NCBI RefSeq assembly: GCF_015058545.1
Contig: NZ_SVCB01000024.1
Span: 1 to 6,465, forward strand
DNA: 6,465 nt
Direction of reading: 5' to 3'
From: Veillonella sp.
Lineage (GTDB): Bacteria > Bacillota > Negativicutes > Veillonellales > Veillonellaceae
Shown: one piece after another, positions 1 through 3,980 of the stretch
Layout of the letters: each line of letters begins with the position of its first letter
How positions within the stretch are numbered: the stretch's first letter is position 1
The notes under the pieces: generated by a model
What the model was told of the DNA's origin: nothing
The model's database searches: none
What the model saw: the letters and a program-made list of their open reading frames with translations, nothing else
Made by a program: the position numbers and the translations under genes

Positions 1-435
1 ACTTTATGTGTTTGAGAGTAGTGTAAAACTAGATTGGTCTCAACTGGAAACAAAAATCAAAACAAGGATTTGACGTTTGAGAGTAGTGTAAAACTAGATT
101 GGTCTCAACGCCATGTAAATAGATCTTAAGTCAATTGGTAGTTTGAGAGTAGTGTAAAACTAGATTGGTCTCAACTGGTTTAAACGTTATTTTGTGGACT
201 ATGACGTTTGAGAGTAGTGTAAAACTAGATTGGTCTCAACTGGTTTAAACGTTATTTTGTGGACTATGACGTTTGAGAGTAGTGTAAAACTAGTTTGGTC
301 TCAACTTTCACCGCAACGTATTACATTGCAAAATCGTTTGAGAGTCGTGTAAAACTAGTTTGGTCTCAACCTCAAAGAAAAAGATGTAGGTTGACTCGAA
401 GTTTGAGAGTCGTGTAAAACTAGTTCGGTCTAAAC
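1..435 (+). CRISPR. Distal part of a type II-like CRISPR array, seven repeats
   Basis: The 35-bp repeats lie at 10-44, 75-109, 141-175, 206-240, 271-305, 336-370 and 401-435. Spacers are 30 bp, except the second, which is 31 bp; the window opens inside an earlier spacer. The repeat starts GTTTGAGAG and ends GGTCTCAAC, so its ends are partly complementary (GTTTGAGA against TCTCAAC). Length, GTTT start and 30-bp spacers fit type II (Cas9) arrays; this is inference, because no cas gene is in view. Repeats 1-4 are identical. Repeat 5 has A24T, repeat 6 adds A11C, and repeat 7 adds T26C and C32A. This rightward decay marks the trailer end, so the leader and new spacers should lie left of the window and transcription should run on the plus strand. 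Spacers 3 (176-205) and 4 (241-270) are identical. Confidence 0.97.
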
Positions 436-461
436 AAATGTAAACAACATAAGTCACAGTT

Positions 462-496
462 TTTTTCGAGTAGTATAATAGTGATGAGTCTTCATG
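462..496 (+). repeat. Strongly decayed eighth CRISPR repeat
   Basis: About 26 bases after the last good repeat, the core CGAGTAGTATAATAG resembles repeat positions 6-20 (GAGAGTAGTGTAA). About 13 of the first 19 positions match without gaps, and the 3' half has lost similarity. The spacing is close to one array period, which supports a dead repeat beyond the trailer rather than chance, but the match is modest. Confidence 0.45.
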
Positions 497-752
497 ATTA
501 GCTATTAAGTCGATTGAAGGTGGATGAATTTAATTGCATTAACATGACTATTCTTTTATACTAATACTAGATGGAGAGGGTAGTATTATTTTGACGATGA
601 GTATTCTAAAGCATTGATAGTGGCTTCTATATTTAACATTTAGAGATTATAATGATTTTGAGTTAAGAGCTTCGGTATAGACTTGCTATTCTTCGTTTAA
701 AGTTTTTAGATGTTAAATGGCATAATTAGAATAAAAGTAGCGTTAGCTATTA

Positions 753-787
753 GTTTGAGAGTAGTGTAAAACTAGTTTGGTTTACTA
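753..787 (+). repeat. Solitary CRISPR repeat copy 1
   Basis: The first 29 bases equal array repeat 5, including the A24T variant; the last six differ (TTTACTA in place of TCTCAAC). It stands 317 bp beyond the last array repeat with no flanking partner. It lacks the A11C change of repeats 6 and 7. Read on the minus strand it is a nearly complete anti-repeat, so it could belong to a tracrRNA as well as being an array relic. Confidence 0.85.
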
Positions 788-815
788 CTCATTTGTCAAT
801 AAATAGCATGAAATA

Positions 816-888
816 TCCTCTCTCTTTTTATACTGATTTAATCAAAATTGTACATTCATATATCATCAGTTTTGTACATATGAGAGGA
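816..888. repeat. Imperfect long inverted repeat
   Basis: TCCTCTC at 816-822 and ACTGAT at 832-837 are mirrored by ATCAGT at 865-870 and GAGAGGA at 882-888. The arms have nearly equal spacing, and TTGTACAT is repeated directly inside at 848-855 and 872-879. It could be a folded RNA or a remnant of a small element; nothing decides between these. Confidence 0.4.
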
Positions 889-908
889 GCATTTATAAAC
901 TTTATTTC

Positions 909-926
909 GCTTTTTTGTAAAAAAGC
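909..926. repeat. Short perfect inverted repeat
   Basis: GCTTTTTT and AAAAAAGC flank a two-base centre. A second small hairpin (ATGCT, GTAA, AGCAT) lies at 963-976. Neither is followed by a clear T-run outside the stem, so I do not call terminators. Confidence 0.4.
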
Positions 927-993
927 TGGGGTTAATAGTTGTATATATTAATATGTTATTTGATGCTGTAAAGCATATAAGTCTAGTTGTGTC

Positions 994-1028
994 GTTTGAG
1001 AGTAGTGTAGAACTAGAGTGGTCTAATT
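994..1028 (+). repeat. Solitary CRISPR repeat copy 2
   Basis: It matches the array repeat over 30 bases with two changes (A17G, T25G) and a diverged 3' end (TAATT in place of TCAAC). It keeps A24 and A11 like repeats 1-4. It stands 206 bp beyond the previous solitary copy and touches the long hairpin that begins at 1028. It is an array relic or, on the minus strand, an anti-repeat. Confidence 0.8.
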
Positions 1029-1076
1029 ATTGTATAGGGATAAGTGTGCTTTATTCGCACTTATCCCTATACAATA
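1028..1076. terminator. Perfect 19-bp stem hairpin, possible terminator
   Basis: The arms at 1028-1046 and 1058-1076 are exact reverse complements (core TATAGGGATAAGTG). A G-U and a G-C pair extend the stem on the plus-strand RNA, leaving a 7-base loop. It separates the last CRISPR repeat copy from the tRNA promoter. The plus strand continues ATCTCATTTTCT, which is only weakly T-rich. It may end transcription coming from the array, or be a dispersed palindromic element; the structure is certain, the role is not. Confidence 0.5.
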
Positions 1077-1100
1077 TCTCATTTTCTAATATTCCTCACA

Positions 1101-1158
1101 AAAAAATGTAAAAAAATTCATTTTCCCTCTTGCGCATAAAATAAATCCGTGTTATTAT
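1101..1158 (+). promoter_or_regulatory. Promoter of the tRNA operon
   Basis: TTGCGC at 1130-1135 and TATTAT at 1153-1158 are 17 bases apart, a near-consensus housekeeping sigma promoter. A-tracts at 1101-1117 sit where an UP element would, as expected for a strongly expressed stable-RNA operon. The predicted start near 1165 is about 22 bases ahead of the first tRNA. Confidence 0.75.
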
Positions 1159-1186
1159 ATTTAAGTACCTGAAACAACGGTATTGC

Positions 1187-1262
1187 GGCCCCGTGGTGTA
1201 GCGGTTAACATGTCGCCCTGTCACGGCGAAGATCGTCAGTTCAAATCTGATCGGGGTCGCCA
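1187..1262 (+). tRNA. tRNA-Asp (anticodon GTC)
   Basis: A 76-base cloverleaf with encoded CCA at 1260-1262. The acceptor stem GGCCCCG pairs with CGGGGTC (one G-U pair). The anticodon loop CTGTCAC gives GTC at 1220-1222, the T-loop is TTCAAAT, and the discriminator base is G, as usual for tRNA-Asp. It is the first of three tRNAs in one operon, 21 bases before tRNA-Phe. Confidence 0.97.
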
Positions 1263-1283
1263 TTTTTTTTGCCTCAAATATTT

Positions 1284-1359
1284 GCCTCGGTAGCTCAGTC
1301 GGTAGAGCAAAGGACTGAAAATCCTTGTGTCGACAGTTCGATTCTGTCCTGAGGCACCA
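1284..1359 (+). tRNA. tRNA-Phe (anticodon GAA)
   Basis: A 76-base cloverleaf with encoded CCA at 1357-1359. The acceptor stem GCCTCGG pairs with CTGAGGC (one G-U pair). The D-arm is GCTCAGTCGGTAGAGC, the loop CTGAAAA gives anticodon GAA at 1317-1319, and the discriminator base is A. It is the middle gene of the Asp-Phe-Leu operon. Confidence 0.97.
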
Positions 1360-1376
1360 TTTAATAACAATTTCAT

Positions 1377-1462
1377 GCGGTTGTGGTGGAATGGCAGACA
1401 CGCCATCTTGAGGGGGTGGTGAGCTTACGCTCGTATGGGTTCAAGTCCCATCAACCGCACCA
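1377..1462 (+). tRNA. tRNA-Leu (anticodon GAG)
   Basis: An 86-base class II tRNA with encoded CCA at 1460-1462. The acceptor stem GCGGTTG pairs perfectly with CAACCGC. The loop TTGAGGG gives anticodon GAG at 1410-1412, and the long variable arm has stem GAGC/GCTC. It is the last gene before the operon terminator. Confidence 0.97.
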
Positions 1463-1474
1463 TATAAGCTAATA

Positions 1475-1509
1475 AGCGCCTTGCGAGATTCTCGCAGGGC
1501 GCTCTTTTT
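1475..1509 (+). terminator. Intrinsic terminator of the tRNA operon
   Basis: A 13-bp G+C-rich stem (1475-1487 with 1491-1503, one G-U pair) with loop ATT is followed by CTTTTT. It lies 12 bases after tRNA-Leu and closes the operon. Confidence 0.95.
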
Positions 1510-1585
1510 ATATTCGTTTTGATTGTTGGTGTTGATGTAGTATGCGTATAGAACAGTATCAATAGATTAGTTTATGAAAATTATA

Positions 1586-1615
1586 TTGCTCTTATCTCGA
1601 TGTTCACGATAAAAT
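1586..1615 (+). promoter_or_regulatory. Candidate promoter for the 1658 gene
   Basis: TTGCTC at 1586-1591 and TAAAAT at 1610-1615 are 18 bases apart, about 43 bases before the start codon. The operon terminator lies upstream, so the gene needs its own promoter, but the match is ordinary for A+T-rich DNA. Confidence 0.4.
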
Positions 1616-1657
1616 AAAGAAAAATAATTAATATGTTTTTAGGGGGAGCATACTATT

Positions 1658-2056
1658 ATGAACGTGAATGAGGGGAAAGTTTGCACAATTAAAACTGATT
1701 ATGAAGAAATTCAAAAAAGAATAGAAAATTATAGAAAAGAAAGCGGATATGAGGGGCCTACACTCTATAAAATAATTACACTTCCTGCAGGATTTTCGGA
1801 TATAGCAAGCTTGGTATATCGATTTTGTGAGGGCGGAACCGGTGAATTTGATTTTCATGGAGATGGCGATTATGAGTGCTATATTATTGACGATAGTATA
1901 AATGTACCAAGTCAATATTATGAAGTTGTTAGTGGTGAAACTTGGCTTTGGCTATATGATGATATTGGCAAGGTTATCAGCGTAAGAGCCCCATATATTT
2001 CTATTTATCTAGCTGATGGTTATGATTTCCTTATTCGGCTATCTAAAAATAAATAA
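1658..2056 (+). CDS. Small acidic cytosolic protein of unknown function
   Basis: The gene encodes 132 residues. The ATG is preceded by AGGGGGAG at 1641-1648, nine bases away, which supports this start. I do not recognise the family. There is no signal peptide or membrane segment, so it should be cytosolic. Residues 14-30 are charged and probably helical. The centre is acidic and aromatic (G-E-F-D-F-H-G-D-G-D-Y at 62-72), and W96 and W98 lie in a run that looks like a beta strand. This look recalls small immunity-type or SMI1-like proteins, but I see no diagnostic motif, so no function is given. It is alone between the tRNA terminator and a convergent gene, in a coding style more A+T-rich than the channel and DUF4127 genes downstream. 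A single AT-rich gene behind tRNAs could be an acquired islet; no attachment-site repeat was found. Confidence 0.75.
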   Translation: MNVNEGKVCTIKTDYEEIQKRIENYRKESGYEGPTLYKIITLPAGFSDIASLVYRFCEGGTGEFDFHGDGDYECYIIDDSINVPSQYYEVVSGETWLWLYDDIGKVISVRAPYISIYLADGYDFLIRLSKNK

Positions 2057-2367
2057 AAGTACTATCATTGATATTTTTACAATTAATTTCCTAAAAATAA
2101 ACAATAGGCTACAACGATAAGGGGCCTTCCCATCGCTGCAGCCTATTGCGTAATACCTGATACCAACCGGGATGATTATATGGATTAGTTAGTTGTAGGC
2201 TCAGGTATTTTGCCAAGCATAGATTATGACTTCATCCTTGGCTACTTTAAGTATAGAATTATCACACTTACTTGAAAAGATATGAGCAAAATAATGAGTA
2301 ACTAATAAATTTAATAGAAAAATAACATCACTGTGAAAACGAAGAAAAAAGGTTTGATGCAATTAGC
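2057..2367. other. Convergent intergenic region with structured DNA
   Basis: About 310 bases lie between two genes that point at each other. It holds a large imperfect hairpin at 2102-2148, a 9-bp inverted repeat at 2152-2160 and 2201-2209 (AATACCTGA/TCAGGTATT), and a GCCAAG/CTTGGC pair at 2212-2217 and 2237-2242. The rest to 2367 is A+T-rich with no supported gene. Confidence 0.6.
2102..2148 (-). terminator. Large imperfect hairpin, possible minus-strand terminator
   Basis: CAATAGGCT at 2102-2110 pairs perfectly with AGCCTATTG at 2140-2148. Inside, CGAT pairs with ATCG, and GGG with CCC, around a short loop. On the minus strand the stem is followed by TTTATTTTT, so it could end transcripts of the 2368-2700 gene, although it lies 220 bases past its stop. 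On the plus strand no T-run follows. Confidence 0.5.
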
Positions 2368-2700
2368 CTATTTCTTGTCTTTCTCTTGTGATTGTTCATC
2401 CTTAGCTGGCTCAACATTAATAATTACATTTTGATTCTGCCAGCGTCGTACTACATCATTAACGTACGAATCACGCAATTCATTAGCTTCTTCCGGTGTC
2501 ATGATAATTTTTTTGCGCGGAATGATAATCTCGCGATCCGGTGGCACATCCTCGCTGTAAGAATAGCCATCGTCAGGATCCCGCTGGTTGATGGTAGCGC
2601 TGCCGTCGGGATGGCGAATTACTTGCGTTTGCAAGTCGGCGAATACTGTTGACGAGCCTATCAATAATAAACCGGTAAGGGTGACAAATATTTTTTTCAT
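2368..2700 (-). CDS. Small exported protein of unknown function
   Basis: The gene encodes 110 residues on the minus strand. The ATG at 2698-2700 follows an excellent AGGGAGGT site (2708-2715) at seven bases. The N-terminus is a classic Sec signal peptide: K2, K3, a hydrophobic core at about 4-15, and a cleavage site V-F-A before D22. The mature protein of about 89 residues is hydrophilic. It has an acidic stretch rich in Asp, Pro and Tyr (about 37-55), a short I-I-I-P-R-K-K segment near 58-64, a helix-like part (about 68-90, E-E-A-N-E-L) and a Lys/Glu/Gln-rich C-terminus. There is no lipobox cysteine, so it is predicted to be a soluble periplasmic or secreted protein. I do not recognise a domain. 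It is transcribed alone, convergent with the 1658 gene and divergent from the channel gene. Confidence 0.85.
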   Translation of the reverse strand: MKKIFVTLTGLLLIGSSTVFADLQTQVIRHPDGSATINQRDPDDGYSYSEDVPPDREIIIPRKKIIMTPEEANELRDSYVNDVVRRWQNQNVIINVEPAKDEQSQEKDKK

Positions 2701-2765
2701 AGTGCTTACCTCCCTAATAATAAGCAGAATAATGCAATCAGCTATTGGTTATCCTTAAATCCATT

Positions 2766-2800
2766 AGGCCTTCGAAATTCATTCGGAGGTCTTTTTATTT
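2766..2800 (+). terminator. Plus-strand intrinsic terminator without an obvious gene
   Basis: An 11-bp stem (2766-2776 with 2782-2792, two G-U pairs), loop ATTCA, then TTTTTATTT. It has textbook terminator form on the plus strand only. No plus-strand gene ends upstream, because 2368-2700 is coded on the other strand. It may stop antisense transcription or end a short untranslated RNA. Confidence 0.75.
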
Positions 2801-2992
2801 GCAAAAACTTATTTGCTTCTAATTGGAAAAGTAAATTGATAAGTAAATAAAAAAATTAATTGAAAACTTAATTCTATTATACAGTATTCATGCCTAAAAA
2901 GGGCAATTAAAGTATTTAAATATTATGCCTGAAATATTTGACGGATTTTACACGATACTATCCGTATATAGGGGACTTTAAACACCGTATTG

Positions 2993-3001
2993 TGCTATAA
3001 T
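2993..3001 (+). promoter_or_regulatory. Extended -10 promoter of the channel gene
   Basis: TGCTATAAT is a perfect extended -10 element with no good -35 box 16-18 bases upstream, which extended -10 promoters tolerate. The predicted start near 3008 leaves a leader of about 65 bases before the TTG start. Confidence 0.65.
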
Positions 3002-3073
3002 GAGATGATATATTTATTGAGACATAGAGAGGTCATTATTTCATTTTGTACATTACATTAAGGAGTAAACATC

Positions 3074-3700
3074 TTGGAATTATTATGGCTTATATTTGAC
3101 ATGGTGGGCACCATTGCCTTTGCGGTTTCCGGCACATTAGTGGGTATCGGACGGCGCATGGATATCTTTGGCATGCTCGTCTTGGCCTTGGCGACAGCCA
3201 TCGGCGGCGGTATAATGCGTGATTTGATCGTTGGTAATATTCCGCCGAATTCGCTACGGACGGCCGTTTATGTGGGAACTGTTATTGCCGTAACATTTAT
3301 TATGTTCCTTATTTACCGTTCGCGCAGCGATCACTATATCGGGACTCGGTGGGTTCGCCGTATGTATTTAGCGGCGGATACATTGGGGCTCGCATCTTTT
3401 ACGGTTACCGGCGCCGGTATCGGCATGTACAATTACCCGGATATGCCGGTCTTGAGTGTTATCTTAGGTTTGTTGACGGCCGTAGGTGGCGGCGTTATTC
3501 GCGACATCTTGGCGCAGCGCGTACCATCGGTACTGCGTGAAGAAGTGTACGCTTTGCCGGCGATTATCGGCGGTATCGTGTATTGTGCGTTTTACTACGG
3601 AGGCATGTGGCAAATGGCCTCATATAGTGCCTTTATCATCGTAGTTGTGATTCGCACCTTGGCCATTCGTTATAGCTGGAGTTTACCGCGCATTAAATAA
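3074..3700 (+). CDS. TRIC/YadS-type cation channel family membrane protein (UPF0126)
   Basis: The gene encodes 208 residues, normal for the family. It starts at TTG, eight bases after AAGGAG (3060-3065); no in-frame ATG is better placed. The protein is almost wholly hydrophobic, with about seven membrane segments. It consists of two similar halves, the family hallmark: G-G-G-I-M-R-D-L at 44-51 and G-G-G-V-I-R-D-I at 138-145. In known members these paired glycine-rich kinked helices line a pore in each subunit of a homotrimer; prokaryotic homologues conduct monovalent cations. A potassium-type cation channel in the inner membrane is therefore the family-based inference; the cellular role is not known. 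It has its own extended -10 promoter and seems monocistronic. Its last 24 bases are part of a direct repeat that continues past the stop. It is more G+C-rich than the 1658 gene. Confidence 0.93.
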   Translation: MELLWLIFDMVGTIAFAVSGTLVGIGRRMDIFGMLVLALATAIGGGIMRDLIVGNIPPNSLRTAVYVGTVIAVTFIMFLIYRSRSDHYIGTRWVRRMYLAADTLGLASFTVTGAGIGMYNYPDMPVLSVILGLLTAVGGGVIRDILAQRVPSVLREEVYALPAIIGGIVYCAFYYGGMWQMASYSAFIIVVVIRTLAIRYSWSLPRIK

Positions 3701-3759
3701 GTAGAGCAGGCTGGGCATTAAATGATTGGAGTTTACCTCGGATTAAATAAGTAGAGCAG
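3677..3759 (+). repeat. Duplicated 3' end of the channel gene
   Basis: Positions 3677-3709 and 3727-3759 match at 31 of 33 bases, 50 bp apart. The first copy encodes the end of the channel protein, W-S-L-P-R-I-K-stop, plus nine bases of trailer. The second would encode the same seven residues and stop, because both differences are synonymous (CCG to CCT, CGC to CGG). It is not in frame with the gene. A third short echo, GCATTAAAT, lies at 3690-3698 and 3715-3723. Confidence 0.9.
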
Positions 3760-3814
3760 TCCGTGTATTCCTCTTATATTAGTCAAGTTCGATATGTTTT
3801 AATATAATAAAATA

Positions 3815-3823
3815 TGATATAAT
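3815..3823 (+). promoter_or_regulatory. Distal candidate promoter for the DUF4127 gene
   Basis: TGATATAAT is an extended -10 element without a clear -35 box. A start near 3830 would give a leader of about 150 bases containing the hairpin at 3837-3855, the spacer-like element and the tandem repeats at 3889-3920. Confidence 0.55.
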
Positions 3824-3836
3824 ACTAGAGATTACA

Positions 3837-3855
3837 AGATTTTTGACAAAAATCT
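3837..3855 (+). other. Small perfect hairpin in the DUF4127 leader
   Basis: AGATTTTT, loop GAC, AAAAATCT: an 8-bp perfect stem just after the predicted distal transcription start. No T-run follows it, so it is not a standard terminator. It directly abuts the segment that matches CRISPR spacer 6. Confidence 0.6.
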
Positions 3856-3883
3856 CGAAGAAAAAGATGTAGGCCGAGCAAAA
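3854..3883 (+). repeat. Segment resembling CRISPR spacer 6
   Basis: Against spacer 6 (371-400), the first 20 bases agree at 19 positions (shared core AAGAAAAAGATGTAGG), and the last ten at only four. The match lies in the leader of the DUF4127 gene, on the same strand. It suggests that the leader contains a sequence that also occurs elsewhere in a diverged form. Confidence 0.8.
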
Positions 3884-3888
3884 GCTAT

Positions 3889-3920
3889 TCAATGTGAATC
3901 CACATCAATGTGAGTCGGCA
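3889..3920 (+). promoter_or_regulatory. Tandem 16-bp direct repeats, possible operator
   Basis: Two head-to-tail units, 3889-3904 and 3905-3920, match at 13 of 16 bases (shared TCAATGTGA, then TC). Within them lie short palindromes: ATTCA/TGAAT at 3887-3899 and CACAT/ATGTG at 3901-3912. They sit just upstream of the proximal promoter at 3949, where an activator could bind. The role is inferred from position only. Confidence 0.45.
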
Positions 3921-3948
3921 AAGAAATTTAAGTGTTGTTTGTATAAAA

Positions 3949-3954
3949 TATAAT
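3949..3954 (+). promoter_or_regulatory. Proximal candidate promoter for the DUF4127 gene
   Basis: A perfect TATAAT box with no good -35 partner. A start near 3961 would give a leader of about 20 bases. It is an alternative to, or works alongside, the distal promoter at 3815-3823; a weak -35 would fit control by a factor bound at 3889-3920. Confidence 0.45.
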
Positions 3955-3980
3955 GAGAGACAGAAGAAGGAGTGAGTGTA

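Larger units (their letters stand above)
436..1129. other. Gene-free, A+T-rich region between the array and the tRNA operon
   Basis: I see no convincing protein gene on either strand across nearly 700 bases: open frames are short and lack ribosome binding sites. The region holds a decayed repeat near 462, two solitary CRISPR repeat copies (753 and 994), an imperfect inverted repeat at 816-888, small hairpins at 909-926 and 963-976, and a long perfect hairpin at 1028-1076. It is best read as an eroded array tail, possibly carrying a small RNA. Other faint repeat-like stretches (near 512, 571 and 695) are too weak to call. Confidence 0.6.
2701..3073. other. Divergent intergenic region
   Basis: These 373 bases separate the minus-strand exported protein gene from the plus-strand channel gene. 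Apart from the terminator at 2766-2800 and the channel-gene promoter near 2993, the sequence is A+T-rich with no gene. A TTGACG at 2938-2943 has no -10 box at a proper distance. Confidence 0.6.

Noticed and set aside
1096..1401. Minus-strand open frame of 101 codons
   Set aside because: It is antisense to tRNA-Asp and tRNA-Phe and part of tRNA-Leu; this is the well-known false protein read off tRNA genes.
1377..1657. Integration site of a mobile element at tRNA-Leu
   Set aside because: The tRNA end is intact, but no second copy of its 3' end, integrase or phage gene occurs in the window.
1628..1915. Minus-strand open frame of 95 codons
   Set aside because: It lies opposite the 1658 gene, has no ribosome binding site and an A+T-driven hydrophobic composition; it is a shadow frame.
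2200..2361. Minus-strand open frame behind the exported protein gene
   Set aside because: About 50 codons following the TAA of that gene, with no ATG and no ribosome binding site. I considered a truncated C-terminus but saw no recognisable protein sequence.
2392..2652. Plus-strand open frame of 86 codons
   Set aside because: It lies opposite the exported protein gene, which has a signal peptide and an excellent ribosome binding site; the plus frame has neither.
3834..3912. Open frame through the DUF4127 leader (reads E-E-K-D-V-G-R)
   Set aside because: It is short, has no start codon or ribosome binding site, and is bounded by stops. It could be a coding relic, but the evidence is too thin.
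3972..3980. GTG at 3972 as start of the DUF4127 gene
   Set aside because: It touches the ribosome binding site, leaving no spacing; TTG at 3981 has nine bases and begins a proper M-K-K signal peptide.
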